In this document: in pieces, positions 40,676 to 50,007 of the stretch | How positions within the stretch are numbered: the first letter of the stretch is position 1 | How the letters are laid out: every line of letters begins with the position of its first letter | DNA from: Chloroflexota bacterium | Lineage (GTDB): Bacteria; Chloroflexota; Anaerolineae; Anaerolineales; Anaerolineaceae | Length of the DNA stretch: 64,000 bases | Direction of reading: 5' to 3' | NCBI GenBank assembly: GCA_021825925.1 | Contig: JAKAFP010000003.1 | Location: 248,001-312,000, forward strand | The notes under the pieces: generated by a model | Seen by the model: only the letters and a program-made list of their open reading frames with translations | Databases searched by the model: none | What the model was told of the DNA's origin: nothing | Made by a program: the position numbers and the translations under genes

Positions 40676-40808
40676 GTTGAGACTCCTTGCTGGTGGATTG
40701 GGGCAGCCTCACCTGAGATCCCGGCTGCTGTCCAAGGAGGGGGAAGCGGACAAGCCAATGCAACAAACAACAGGAAAGCTCGAACAGTCACAAGCAAGGC
40801 AACCTCAA
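40676..40808 (+). ncRNA. Candidate structured RNA downstream of sod
   Basis: The segment between the sod stop and the terminator can fold as a closed, branched RNA. Outer stem TTGAG/CTCAA (40677-40681 with 40804-40808). Stem two CCTTGCT-GTG with CAC-AGCAAGG (40685-40695 with 40789-40799). Stem three ATTGG/CCAAT (40697-40701 with 40755-40759) encloses two hairpins, GCAGCC/GGCTGC (40703-40728) and TGTCC/GGACA (40729-40752). It contains no coding frame and resembles no RNA family I recognise. Confidence 0.5.
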
Positions 40809-40813
40809 TTTTT

Positions 40814-40847
40814 ACTCCCCCATCTGCAAAATGATGGGGGATTTTTT
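40814..40847 (+). terminator. Terminator after sod and the candidate RNA
   Basis: ACTCCCCCATC, an 8-base loop, then GATGGGGGA followed by TTTTTT. It is a strong plus-strand intrinsic terminator. Confidence 0.85.
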
Positions 40848-40863
40848 ATCTGATTGTCAGCGA

Positions 40864-40893
40864 CAAAAAAAGCCATCCGGTCAGGATGGCTTT
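40864..40893 (-). terminator. Terminator of the cupredoxin gene
   Basis: On the minus strand AAAGCCATCC-TGAC-CGGATGGCTTT is followed by T residues, 26 bp after the cupredoxin stop. Confidence 0.8.
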
Positions 40894-40918
40894 CGTTTGT
40901 TGTCTCGGGAACAAATAT

Positions 40919-41329
40919 CTAATCAGTTACGGTGATCGTTCCTTGCATCTTCGAGTGGTGGGGGATGCAGTAATAGGTATAGACGCCAGCCTTATCAAAG
41001 GTATAACTGAACGTACTCCCTTTTCCCAACTCGCCAGAATCAAACAGACCGGTGTCGCTGGTGACCGTATGATTGACGCTATCCATATTTGTCCAGGTCA
41101 CGGTGGTTCCTGTTTTCACAGTCAAATTGTTGGGATCGAATGAAAAATTTTGAATGTTGATCGCAACGGCAGCAGCGGCTGGTTGACCACCGGCGGAGGC
41201 CTCTGTTGAGGCTGCGGTAGCCTGAACATCCATGGGGGCTGCCGTTGTGGGTGCAGGTGCCGTGGTACAAGCGGCTAAAGCCAAAGCGAATAATACAAAC
41301 ACTGAAACAATAGATCGTTGAACTTTCAT
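40919..41329 (-). CDS. Plastocyanin-like cupredoxin lipoprotein
   Basis: A 136-residue exported blue-copper protein. Residues 1-22 are a lipoprotein signal (LALAAC), followed by an Ala/Thr/Pro linker. The cupredoxin domain has FDPNNLTVKTGTTVTWTNMD and the type-1 copper ligands: His in VNHTVTS, then Cys, His and Met in YYCIPHHSKMQG. ATG 41329 follows AAGGAGAAA. It is divergent from the nuo operon and may serve extracytoplasmic electron transfer or copper handling. Confidence 0.9.
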   Translation of the reverse strand: MKVQRSIVSVFVLFALALAACTTAPAPTTAAPMDVQATAASTEASAGGQPAAAAVAINIQNFSFDPNNLTVKTGTTVTWTNMDSVNHTVTSDTGLFDSGELGKGSTFSYTFDKAGVYTYYCIPHHSKMQGTITVTD

Positions 41330-41635
41330 TTTTCTCCTTGAGCATTTGCTCGAAAGCATATAAACGATATGCTAATACGCTTAATTATGACCAATATTAT
41401 ATGATTTGTATTAATTAAATATTAAAAATGGCGAATTGAAAGACAAGGCTATTGTTTTATGAACGAGCTTAATAGTCTGTTAACGCGAAACAGCCTGCAT
41501 TTTTTCTAACATTTAGGTAAATAATGAGGATAAAAGTTAATAGGTAATCGGTAGGTAATAAGGTAAAATCTATACTGAGATATAGACAATATTTGTCTTA
41601 TTAGATTTATAGTCTGCTAAACGGAGATTCTCTCA
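41330..41635. promoter_or_regulatory. Divergent promoter region of the cupredoxin gene and nuoA
   Basis: The nuo side has TATACT (41571-41576) as a likely -10. Upstream lie direct repeats TAGGTAAT at 41541 and 41552, one helical turn apart, and a partial third (AGGTAAAA, 41561). AGACAA-TAT-TTGTCT (41584-41598) is a perfect dyad placed about where transcription would start. No gene is visible. The cupredoxin promoter could not be placed with confidence. Confidence 0.45.
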
Positions 41636-41992
41636 ATGCTACTAGACTACCTTCCCCTGATCATTTTGATCGCCCTCTCAACTTTTGTTGGTTTTTTAGT
41701 TCTCTTTTTAGGCCGATATTTTGGGCCACACCGTCCGACTGCCAAAAAGGGACAGCCTTACGAATCAGGTATGATCCCCTACGGCCCCGGTACCCGGCAG
41801 ATGTCGGTTAAATACTATCTGGTGGCAGTGCTCTTCATCCTGTTTGATGTTGAGGTGATCTTCTTTTTACCCTGGGCGGTTGCCTTCAAAAAACTGGGCC
41901 TGTTTGGCTTGATCGAAATGTTTGTTTTTGTAGCCATCTTGCTGGTTGGCTTCATCTATATATGGAAAAAGGGAGCCTTGGAATGGGATTAG
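41636..41992 (+). CDS. nuoA: NADH-quinone oxidoreductase subunit A
   Basis: A 118-residue membrane subunit of complex I at the junction of the arms. Three helices are evident. The loop [22 protein letters not shown] and the [18 protein letters not shown] helix with its conserved acidic residues are diagnostic. It is the first gene of a 14-gene operon. The stop codon lies inside nuoB (10-base overlap). Confidence 0.95.
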   Translation: MLLDYLPLIILIALSTFVGFLVLFLGRYFGPHRPTAKKGQPYESGMIPYGPGTRQMSVKYYLVAVLFILFDVEVIFFLPWAVAFKKLGLFGLIEMFVFVAILLVGFIYIWKKGALEWD

Positions 41993-42465
41993 AGCAAAAA
42001 TTAGGAAATACCGGCGTGGTCACCACCACGCTTGAAAATGCAGTCAACTGGTCCCGCACCAACTCAATGTGGCCGATGCTCTTTGGGTTGGCCTGTTGTG
42101 CCATCGAGATGATGGCCGCCCAGGCAGCCAATTACGACATGAGCCGCTTTGGCATGGAATTGATGCGTGCCAGCCCACGGCAATCTGATCTGATGATCGT
42201 GGCCGGCCGTGTTTCTCAAAAAATGGCACCCGTGCTGCGCAACCTCTACGATCAAATGCCCGATCCCAAATGGGTGATCGCCATGGGTGATTGCGCTGCC
42301 TGCGGTGGTGTTTACAACAATTACGCCGTCCTGCAGGGGGTGGACGAGATCGTACCGGTTGATATTTACGTGGCGGGTTGTCCGCCGCGCCCCGAAGGGC
42401 TGATCAACGGGGTGGTTGCGCTTCACAACAAGATCAAGGGCGAGCAATTCGCCAAGTGGAAATAA
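41983..42465 (+). CDS. nuoB: NADH-quinone oxidoreductase subunit B
   Basis: A 160-residue subunit carrying the N2 4Fe-4S cluster, the last electron donor to quinone. Ligands are visible as the tandem cysteines in [11 protein letters not shown], one in GDCAACGG, and one in [14 protein letters not shown] 41983 is chosen within nuoA because GGAG lies upstream and MGLEQK matches family length. Confidence 0.96.
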   Translation: MGLEQKLGNTGVVTTTLENAVNWSRTNSMWPMLFGLACCAIEMMAAQAANYDMSRFGMELMRASPRQSDLMIVAGRVSQKMAPVLRNLYDQMPDPKWVIAMGDCAACGGVYNNYAVLQGVDEIVPVDIYVAGCPPRPEGLINGVVALHNKIKGEQFAKWK

Positions 42466-42475
42466 GAGGCCAACC

Positions 42476-42988
42476 ATGAACGAACTTCTTACTCCCGCTG
42501 TTTTTGCCATTCAATCCCGTTTTAATGCCCAAGTCTCCGAATTCCGTGGAGACGTCACCCTGCTAGTGCCGGCCGAAAATATCATCGCCGCCGCAACCGC
42601 TTTGCGTGACGAATTTGACTTTGATATGCTCTCGGCCGAAACCGCCGTGGATTATTGTCCGCAGACCACACCGCGGTTTCACATGGTCTACATTTTCTAC
42701 TCCACCAAACTTCACCTATACATCACCTTCAGGGTTGCCTTGAACGGCGACGAACCCAAGATCCCCACCATGGAAACCGTCTTCCCCAACGCCAACTGGC
42801 GCGAACGTGAGATCTGGGACCTGATGGGCATCCGCTTTGAAGGCCATTCAGACCTGCGCCGTCTGCTTCTGCCCCCCAACTGGGTGGGCCATCCCCTGCG
42901 TAAGGACTATCCGCTTGGCTACGAAGAAGTGCAGCATACTTTCAACTTTGATGACATTGACCTGCGCAAGCCGAAAGGGGTGAGATAA
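42476..42988 (+). CDS. nuoC: NADH-quinone oxidoreductase subunit C
   Basis: A 170-residue peripheral-arm subunit of the 30-kDa family. Signature stretches are TMETVFPNANWREREIWDLM and LLLPPNWVGHPLRKDYPLGY. The in-frame extension upstream overlaps nuoB and lacks family similarity, so ATG 42476 is used. Separate nuoC and nuoD genes rule out the enterobacterial CD fusion. Confidence 0.95.
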   Translation: MNELLTPAVFAIQSRFNAQVSEFRGDVTLLVPAENIIAAATALRDEFDFDMLSAETAVDYCPQTTPRFHMVYIFYSTKLHLYITFRVALNGDEPKIPTMETVFPNANWREREIWDLMGIRFEGHSDLRRLLLPPNWVGHPLRKDYPLGYEEVQHTFNFDDIDLRKPKGVR

Positions 42989-44218
42989 ATGAGAGAAATT
43001 CAAGAATTCACCCTGGATGAATTAAAACACCTTTTCAGTCCGAAGGCTTTATCAGGCGAGACCATGGTGCTCAACATGGGTCCGCAGCACCCCAGCACCC
43101 ACGGGGTTTTGCGCCTCATCCTTGAACTGGATGGTGAGATCGTGCTCAACTGTGTGCCGGATATCGGCTATTTGCACACCGGCATTGAAAAGAACATGGA
43201 AGGCAAGACCTACCAGAAGGCTGAAGTGCTGACCGACCGCATGGATTACATGTACACCATGGGTAACAACCTGGTCTACTGCCTGGCGGTCGAAAAACTC
43301 ACCGAACTCAAATCCCCGGCACGGGCCGATGCCATCCGGGTCATCTTACTGGAGCTCTCCCGTTTGCAATCTCACCTACTTTGGATCGGAACATCTGCAT
43401 TGGATCTGGGCGCCATGAGCGTCTTCCTGTATGCCATGCGCGAACGTGAAATGATCCTGGACGTGTTTGAGTTGGTTTCAGGTCAGCGCATGATGACCAC
43501 TTTCATCCGCCCCGGCGGATTGTGGCGGGATGTGCCGGCTGAATTTGAAGATGCGGTTAAAAAGATCGTCGAAGTCTTTCCGAAACGGATTGACTCTTAT
43601 GAAGCCCTGCTGACCAAGAACCCCATTTTTATGGATCGCACCAAGGGCATTGGCAAAATTGACACCAAGACCGCCCTGGCCTGGGATGTGACCGGCCCCA
43701 CCTTGAGAGCGACCGGTCTGGCCCATGACATTCGCAAAGCCAACCCCTACTGCGGTTATGAACAATACGATTTTGACATTCCCACCCAAACCACTGGCGA
43801 CATCTACGGCCGTTACCAGGTGAGGGTCGAAGAAATGCGCCAATCCGTACGCATCGTGGAACAGGCGCTCAACAAACTGCCTTATGGTCCAGTCCGCGAC
43901 AACAATCCCAAATACGTTCCACCTCCGCGCTCAGAGATCGGCGTGAGCATGGAAGCCCTGATCCACCACTTCAAATTATGGACGGAAGGTTTCACTCCGC
44001 CACTAGGATCTGTTTATTCCACCATTGAATCCCCGCGCGGTGAAATGGGACTCTTCCTTGAATCTGACGGCAGCCCCAAGCCCTACCGCGTGCACTACCG
44101 CACACCTTCCGTACCGCTACTGCAGATCATGCCCATCCTCTCCAAAGGATGCTTTGTGGCGGACCTGATCGGCATCATTGGCAGTATTGATATCGTCCTG
44201 GGAGATACAGACCGATGA
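42989..44218 (+). CDS. nuoD: NADH-quinone oxidoreductase subunit D
   Basis: A 409-residue subunit of the 49-kDa family forming the quinone site with NuoB. Conserved blocks include MVLNMGPQHPSTHGVLRLIL, DIGYLHTGIEKNMEGKTYQK and ESPRGEMGLFLESDGSP near the C terminus. It begins directly after the nuoC stop and overlaps nuoE by four bases. Confidence 0.96.
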   Translation: MREIQEFTLDELKHLFSPKALSGETMVLNMGPQHPSTHGVLRLILELDGEIVLNCVPDIGYLHTGIEKNMEGKTYQKAEVLTDRMDYMYTMGNNLVYCLAVEKLTELKSPARADAIRVILLELSRLQSHLLWIGTSALDLGAMSVFLYAMREREMILDVFELVSGQRMMTTFIRPGGLWRDVPAEFEDAVKKIVEVFPKRIDSYEALLTKNPIFMDRTKGIGKIDTKTALAWDVTGPTLRATGLAHDIRKANPYCGYEQYDFDIPTQTTGDIYGRYQVRVEEMRQSVRIVEQALNKLPYGPVRDNNPKYVPPPRSEIGVSMEALIHHFKLWTEGFTPPLGSVYSTIESPRGEMGLFLESDGSPKPYRVHYRTPSVPLLQIMPILSKGCFVADLIGIIGSIDIVLGDTDR

Positions 44219-44778
44219 ACCAACTGCTTAAAAAATATCCAGAAGAAGTAAATCGGATCCTTTCCAGGTATCCTGTTGACCGCAAGCAGTCGGCGGTGAT
44301 GCCGCTGCTGCATTTGGCGCAGGGCGAGGCGGGGTTTGTTTCACGCGCTGCCATGCAAGAGATCGCCGAGATCGCCGGGGTGAGCACCACTGAAGTGGCT
44401 TCCGTGGTGGGTTTTTATACCCTTTTCCATGACGCTCCCGAAGGCAAGATCAGGCTGCAGGTCTGCACGGATGTAGCCTGTGACTTGCGCGGCGCCACGG
44501 AATACCTGACTGGCTTGTGCGCCCAATTGGGGGTCAAGCCCGGCGAGACCTCTGAAGACAGTCTGATCACGATCGAAGAAGTGAAGTGTCTGGCTGCCTG
44601 TGACAAAGCGCCCCTCTTTCAAGCCCAGATCGGCGATGAGGTGGAATACCACGAGAACCAGACCCCAGCCCGCACGGTGGATTGGCTGCGTTCGATGTCC
44701 GCCGCCATCAACGGTACGCCGTTGAAGACCGTGACACCTGAAGAAGCCAAACCCGAAGAAGGAGGCAGCCATGAGTGA
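44215..44778 (+). CDS. nuoE: NADH-quinone oxidoreductase subunit E
   Basis: A 187-residue thioredoxin-like 2Fe-2S subunit of the NADH module. Ligand cysteines are in CTDVAC and in VKCLAACDKAPLFQ. A charged C-terminal extension (about 30 residues, ending PEEAKPEEGGSHE) goes beyond the usual end. Overlaps with nuoD (4 bases) and nuoF (8 bases) imply coupled translation. Confidence 0.95.
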   Translation: MNQLLKKYPEEVNRILSRYPVDRKQSAVMPLLHLAQGEAGFVSRAAMQEIAEIAGVSTTEVASVVGFYTLFHDAPEGKIRLQVCTDVACDLRGATEYLTGLCAQLGVKPGETSEDSLITIEEVKCLAACDKAPLFQAQIGDEVEYHENQTPARTVDWLRSMSAAINGTPLKTVTPEEAKPEEGGSHE

Positions 44779-46021
44779 GATGATCCTGCTGCGCCACCGT
44801 GAGATAGCGGGTTTGAACCAGTTAAAGACCTACATCGCCAACGGCGGTTTTGAAACCTGGAAAAAAGTGGTCACCAGCCGCAAGCCTGAAGAAGTGCTCA
44901 ACGACGTAAAAGCCTCCGGTTTGCGCGGACGCGGCGGCGCGGGTTTTCCGACCGGCGTGAAATGGTCGTTTCTGCCCAACAATATCTGGCCGCATTATGT
45001 GGTGGCCAACTCGGACGAATCCGAACCCGGCACCTTCAAGGACCGCGAACTGCTCGAGTTCAACCCTTATCAATTCATCGAAGGCTTGATGATCACGTCT
45101 TTTGCGGTTCAAGCCAACGACGCCTACATCTACTTCCGCGGCGAGTTCTCACAGATCGCCAAGAAATTCGATGAAAGACTGGCCGAGCTGACCGCCAAGG
45201 GCTATCTGGGTGATGCGCTTTTCGGCACCCAATATTCCCTGCGCATCCACACCCATTTGGGGGCAGGCGCTTACATCTGCGGTGAAGAAACCGCCCTGCT
45301 TGAATCCATCGAAGGCCGCATGGGGCAACCCCGGCTGCGCCCGCCTTTCCCGGCTGTGGCAGGTTTGTTTGACAAACCGACCGTCATCAATAACGTTGAG
45401 ACGCTGGCCAACATCCCCTACATCATGGAAAAAGGGGTGGATACCTTCCGCAAGAACGGTACCGAAAAAAGCCCCGGTACCAAGATCTTCTCACTCTCCG
45501 GTCGGGTCAAGAAACCCGGTAATTACGAACTTCCGCTGGGCACGACCTTTAGAGAGTTGATCTTCAAATATGGTGAGGGCATCATTAACGACGCCAAGAT
45601 CAAAGCCATCATGCCGGCTGGTGCTTCTTCAACCTTGATCCCTGCCACCGATGCAACACTCGATACCCCGATGGATTATGAGGCCACCTCTGCCATCGGC
45701 TCCCCGCTTGGGTCGGCCTCAGTGATGGTGCTGGACGAAACGGTCAACATCAGCCGGGTGATCAACAATACGGTGCATTTCTTCAAACACGAATCCTGCG
45801 GAAAATGCACCCCCTGCCGCGAAGGCACCTACTGGATGAGCCATATCAGCGACCGCATTGAATCCGGCAAGGGCAAAAAAGAGGATATTGACCTGCTGAA
45901 GTCAGTGGCAAGCCAAATGCAAAACAAGTGCTTCTGCGCCCTGGGCGAATTCTCGACCATGGCTGTGGTATCTGGCTTACAACATTTCCGAGCTGATTTC
46001 GAAGCTCGTCTGGAGAGTTAA
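44771..46021 (+). CDS. nuoF: NADH-quinone oxidoreductase subunit F
   Basis: The 416-residue subunit that binds NADH, FMN and the N3 4Fe-4S cluster. Visible motifs are the nucleotide-binding GRGGAGFPTGVKWSF, the FMN region GAYICGEETALLESIEG, and cluster ligands in ESCGKCTPCREGTYWM with the distal Cys in NKCFCALGE. Together with NuoE and NuoG it makes this a true NADH dehydrogenase rather than a ferredoxin-type short complex. Confidence 0.96.
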   Translation: MSEMILLRHREIAGLNQLKTYIANGGFETWKKVVTSRKPEEVLNDVKASGLRGRGGAGFPTGVKWSFLPNNIWPHYVVANSDESEPGTFKDRELLEFNPYQFIEGLMITSFAVQANDAYIYFRGEFSQIAKKFDERLAELTAKGYLGDALFGTQYSLRIHTHLGAGAYICGEETALLESIEGRMGQPRLRPPFPAVAGLFDKPTVINNVETLANIPYIMEKGVDTFRKNGTEKSPGTKIFSLSGRVKKPGNYELPLGTTFRELIFKYGEGIINDAKIKAIMPAGASSTLIPATDATLDTPMDYEATSAIGSPLGSASVMVLDETVNISRVINNTVHFFKHESCGKCTPCREGTYWMSHISDRIESGKGKKEDIDLLKSVASQMQNKCFCALGEFSTMAVVSGLQHFRADFEARLES

Positions 46022-46025
46022 CCAG

Positions 46026-48503
46026 ATGGAAAAAAGAGTAAATCTAACCATTGACGGACGAGCCGTCAGCGTACCGGCTGGAATGAATATTGTGGATGCC
46101 GCCAAGACCGTGGGCATCACCATTCCGGTCTTTTGCCATCACCCCAAACTGAAACCCGTAGGCATGTGCCGTGTCTGCCTGGTGGATGTCGGCCGTCCAC
46201 AGATGGACCGTGCCACAGGCGCCCCCGTGTTGAATGAAGACGGCACTCCCAAGATCGCCTTCGGCCCCAAGCTTGAGACCGCTTGCTCCACACCGGTTTC
46301 TGAAGGCATGGTGGTGTGGAGTGCGACCGAAAAAGTCATGTCAGCCCGCAAGGAAGTGATCGAGTTCCTGCTCACCTCTCATCCGCTGGACTGCCCGGTT
46401 TGTGACAAGGGCGGTGAATGTCCACTGCAGAACCAGACCATGGAATTCGGTTCGGCTGATAGCCGCTTTTTACTGGACGAGAAAAGCCACGCCAAGAAGC
46501 ACCATCCGCTGGGCGAACTGATTTCACTCGATCGCGAACGCTGCATCCAATGTGCACGTTGTGTGCGCTTTGAAGACCAGGTCGCCGGCGACCCCGTGAT
46601 CGGTTTTTACAACCGCGGACGCAAGCTGGAAATTACCACTTATTCTGAACCCGGCTTTGATTCGATCTTCTCGGGCAACACCACCGATATATGCCCCGTG
46701 GGCGCATTGACCACCAACGATTTCCGCTTTGGTGCGCGTGCATGGGAATTGAAACACAAACCCTCCATCTGCAACCAGTGCGCCGTGGGCTGCAACATCA
46801 CCTACGATGTGCGCCGCGAAGCCAAAAGCAATGGCAAGGTGGTGGTAAAACGTGTCATGCCCCGCCAGAATGAAGAAGTCAACGAGATCTGGATCTGTGA
46901 CAAGGGCCGCTTTGCTTACGGTTATGCAGAAAGCAAGGAACGACTTTTAACCCCCATGGTACGCAAGAATGATGAACTCGTTGCCGTGAGTTGGGAAGAA
47001 GCCCTGCAGACAGCCTCTGAAAAACTGCAGGCCGCCGGAAAGAGCGTCTACTCGCTGGTCAGCGGACGACTCAGCCTTGAAGACCTCTTTTCAGTCAAGA
47101 CCCTGACCACCCAGGTCAACGGCAAGATCAGCCTTTATGCCAACATGGGCGGCGGGGAGTGGGTCACCCGTGTCGGAATGACTCCCGGATCGGACCTTTC
47201 CAAACTTGAAAAAGGCTCCACCATTCTGGTGTTTGGCTCGGACCTGCACGAAGAAGCTCCCATCTGGTGGCTGCGAGTCAAACAGGCCGCGGAACGCGGC
47301 GTCACCCTGGTGAACGCTTCCGCGCGCAAGACTCGCCTGGATAAATATGCCACCTACAACCTCACTTATACCTACGGCGAAGAAGAAAAAGCCGTGCGCG
47401 AGTTGTTCGAATCCTCCTCAGCTGCAGGCAAGGCCGTCAGCACAGCTACCGACCTGGTGGTCTTCATGGGCAGCGACGGCATGGGCCAGGCCCAAACCTC
47501 AGCGCTGACTGGGTTGATCGCCGAAGGACTGGTCAAAACCTCCCATTTCGGCAAACCAAACAACGGGCTCATTCCGGTCTGGCCAAACGCCAACGACCAG
47601 GGCGCTTACGAACTTGGGATTGTCCCTGATGAAACACTGGCTGATGGCATCAGTGCTGCCATGGCGCTTTATATCGCCGGGGCGGACCCCGCTGCGGAAA
47701 ATCCCTCCCTGCGGGATGCCATGCAAAAAGCCGGCTGCGTCATCGTTCAGGATCTCTTCTTGACCGAGACGGCCAAAATGGCGGATGTGGTGCTTCCTGC
47801 CCAGGCTATCATGGAACGTGATGGTGCGCTGGTATCAGGTGAACGCCGCACACAGAAGTTTGCGGCAGCAGTGCCCGCGCCCAAAAACACCAAAGCGGAT
47901 TACGAGATCACCTCTGCGCTGCTCGAGAAATTGGGTGGAGAAAAACTTCCGGCAAGTGCAGAAGAAGTATTTACTGTGCTCGCCAAAAAAGAAGCAAACT
48001 TCCAGACTGTGTCGTATGGCGCCCTTGGTGCCACCCACGAACAGTGGCCGCTGGTCGGTCGAAACGAAGTTTATTATGGGGGCACTGGTTACGAGAACAC
48101 CTTCGGCCTGGGCCTGACCCTTCCGTTGGTGACCGGCGAAAAAGGGATGCCGAGTAAAACACGCATGCCCGAAGCGCCAAAACCGCTGCGCAGCCAATTT
48201 ACAGCCCTGCCCGTAACGGCTCTTTATGATCAGGGCCTGCCCGTCAAGGCTAGTCTCTTAAAGGACCGCATTGCCAATACCCTGATCCTGAGTGGTGAAG
48301 ACGCTGAAACCCTCAAGACTGAAAATGGGGCAGTGGTTACCCTTAAACTGGGCAACGATGAGTATGAACAAAAAATAACGATCTCTGGCGACCTGCCCAA
48401 GGGCAAACTGCTGGTGACACGCAATGGCGGTGTTCCGGTCTGGCAGCCCGAGATCGTAGAGATCAAGGTCAACACCCCGACGACCGAGCGAGGATCACTA
48501 TGA
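46026..48503 (+). CDS. nuoG: NADH-quinone oxidoreductase subunit G
   Basis: An 825-residue subunit. The N-terminal 2Fe-2S domain (PVFCHHPKLKPVGMCRVCLV) is followed by the His/Cys cluster region (CPVCDKGGECPLQNQTMEFG) and a 4Fe-4S pair (ERCIQCARCVRFEDQVAG, then NTTDICPVGALT). From about residue 240 it is a molybdopterin-oxidoreductase-like domain without catalytic function in complex I; CNQCAVGCN there could ligate an N7-type cluster. Length is in the normal range. Confidence 0.94.
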   Translation: MEKRVNLTIDGRAVSVPAGMNIVDAAKTVGITIPVFCHHPKLKPVGMCRVCLVDVGRPQMDRATGAPVLNEDGTPKIAFGPKLETACSTPVSEGMVVWSATEKVMSARKEVIEFLLTSHPLDCPVCDKGGECPLQNQTMEFGSADSRFLLDEKSHAKKHHPLGELISLDRERCIQCARCVRFEDQVAGDPVIGFYNRGRKLEITTYSEPGFDSIFSGNTTDICPVGALTTNDFRFGARAWELKHKPSICNQCAVGCNITYDVRREAKSNGKVVVKRVMPRQNEEVNEIWICDKGRFAYGYAESKERLLTPMVRKNDELVAVSWEEALQTASEKLQAAGKSVYSLVSGRLSLEDLFSVKTLTTQVNGKISLYANMGGGEWVTRVGMTPGSDLSKLEKGSTILVFGSDLHEEAPIWWLRVKQAAERGVTLVNASARKTRLDKYATYNLTYTYGEEEKAVRELFESSSAAGKAVSTATDLVVFMGSDGMGQAQTSALTGLIAEGLVKTSHFGKPNNGLIPVWPNANDQGAYELGIVPDETLADGISAAMALYIAGADPAAENPSLRDAMQKAGCVIVQDLFLTETAKMADVVLPAQAIMERDGALVSGERRTQKFAAAVPAPKNTKADYEITSALLEKLGGEKLPASAEEVFTVLAKKEANFQTVSYGALGATHEQWPLVGRNEVYYGGTGYENTFGLGLTLPLVTGEKGMPSKTRMPEAPKPLRSQFTALPVTALYDQGLPVKASLLKDRIANTLILSGEDAETLKTENGAVVTLKLGNDEYEQKITISGDLPKGKLLVTRNGGVPVWQPEIVEIKVNTPTTERGSL

Positions 48504-49504
48504 CATTTGGTTTATTCCTGGAATGGTTTATCAAATCACTGGTGGTCATTTTGGCTATGACGATCGGCTTCGCCTATGTGACCTGGTTTGAACGCCGCGT
48601 TTTGGCCAAGTTCCAAGCGCGTATCGGTCCGAACCGCGCCGGCAAGGAAGGTCTCTTGCAGCCGGTGGCGGATGCCCTCAAATTGATCTTCAAGGAAGAA
48701 CTGGTGCCTGCCAATGCGGATAAATTGATCTTCATCCTGGCACCGGTCATCACCATGATTCCCGCCTTGATCATCACCGGTGTGGTGCCCTGGGGACCTC
48801 CCATCACCCTCTTCGGAAAAACCTTCACCCTGTCTGTTTCAGATATCAATCTTGGGGTGCTCTTCATCCTCACCGTGACCTCGATCTCGATCTACGGCAT
48901 CACCTTGGCGGGCTGGTCATCCAACAACAAATATGCCACCATGGGTGGTCTGCGCGCCACTGCCCAGATGATCAGCTACGAACTGGCACTGGGATTAGCC
49001 TTCATAGGGCCGATCCTGATCGCCGGATCCATGGGCATCAACGATATTGTCAGTGCACAGCAGCATGTCTGGTTCATTGTTTACCAGCCGCTGGGTGCCA
49101 TCATCTACTTTATCGCGGCCATTGCCGAGATAAACCGTTCGCCGTTTGACATGCCCGAGGCCGAGCAGGAACTGACCGCCGGCTACCATGTGGAATATTC
49201 GGGCATGAAATTCGCTCTCTTCTTCATGGCGGAATACATTAAGATGATCGCCATTTGTATGATCGGCGCCTCGCTCTTTTTGGGTGGATACTGGGGTCCC
49301 GGTGTGGCAGCCTATCCCTGGCTTGGACCGCTTTACCTGTTCATCAAAGTGGTCATTTTGCTCTTCGTGCTGGTCTGGATCAGAGCCACCCTGCCGCGCT
49401 TCCGTTATGACCGCCTGATGGCCTTCGGCTGGAAAATCTTGTTTCCACTGGCGTTACTTAATGTGATGGTCACCGCCCTGGTGATCACCCTGGTTGGAGG
49501 TTGA
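48500..49504 (+). CDS. nuoH: NADH-quinone oxidoreductase subunit H
   Basis: A 334-residue membrane subunit with eight helices that lines the quinone tunnel. Signatures are FERRVLAKFQARIGPNRAGKEGLLQPVADALK (as separate conserved parts) and AEINRSPFDMPEAEQELTAG. It overlaps the nuoG stop by four bases. Confidence 0.96.
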   Translation: MTFGLFLEWFIKSLVVILAMTIGFAYVTWFERRVLAKFQARIGPNRAGKEGLLQPVADALKLIFKEELVPANADKLIFILAPVITMIPALIITGVVPWGPPITLFGKTFTLSVSDINLGVLFILTVTSISIYGITLAGWSSNNKYATMGGLRATAQMISYELALGLAFIGPILIAGSMGINDIVSAQQHVWFIVYQPLGAIIYFIAAIAEINRSPFDMPEAEQELTAGYHVEYSGMKFALFFMAEYIKMIAICMIGASLFLGGYWGPGVAAYPWLGPLYLFIKVVILLFVLVWIRATLPRFRYDRLMAFGWKILFPLALLNVMVTALVITLVGG

Positions 49505-49505
49505 G

Positions 49506-49997
49506 ATGCTGCGTGGAATGTTTACCACCCTTAAAGCACTCTTTGAAAAGCCCGTCACCGTTCAATATCCCGAACAAAAACGGCCGGTGCGCCCGCGCTA
49601 CCGCGGACGTCATGAACTTAAACGCTACGACAACGGTCTTGAGAAATGCATCGGCTGCGCCCTGTGCGCGGCAGCCTGCCCGGCGGATGCGATATTTGTG
49701 GAAGCCGCCGAAAACACGGATGACGAACGCTATTCTCCTGGTGAACGTTATGCCAGCACCTATGAGATCAACATGCTGCGCTGCATCTTCTGCGGTTTTT
49801 GTGAAGATGCCTGCCCCACCGAAGCGATCGTACTTGAACACGATTACGAACTGGCTTACAGCGACCGCGCTTCAGCCATCTTCACCAAGGATAAGTTGAT
49901 CGTGAAAGTACCGATGGGCGGCAGCCCTACACCGCAAAAAACCGAACCCGGTTTGTATACCCGTTCGGTACCTGAAATGAAAGACCCCGTGGATTAG
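49506..49997 (+). CDS. nuoI: NADH-quinone oxidoreductase subunit I
   Basis: A 163-residue ferredoxin-like subunit with two 4Fe-4S clusters, N6a and N6b: CIGCALCAAACPADAI and CIFCGFCEDACPTEAI. ATG 49506 has GGAGG five bases before it and is preferred over an in-frame GTG in nuoH. The C terminus extends about 25 residues past the second cluster region. Confidence 0.95.
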   Translation: MLRGMFTTLKALFEKPVTVQYPEQKRPVRPRYRGRHELKRYDNGLEKCIGCALCAAACPADAIFVEAAENTDDERYSPGERYASTYEINMLRCIFCGFCEDACPTEAIVLEHDYELAYSDRASAIFTKDKLIVKVPMGGSPTPQKTEPGLYTRSVPEMKDPVD

Positions 49998-50007
49998 GGA
50001 GGCACGC

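Noticed and set aside
40771..40800. tRNA-like T-loop (TGTTCGAGC on the minus strand) downstream of sod
   Set aside because: No acceptor, D or anticodon arms can be built around it and no CCA end; the segment pairs better within the plus-strand fold.
41584..41598. Rex operator at the nuo promoter
   Set aside because: AGACAA-N3-TTGTCT has the inner half-elements in the wrong arrangement compared with TTGTG...CACAA; kept only as an unidentified dyad.
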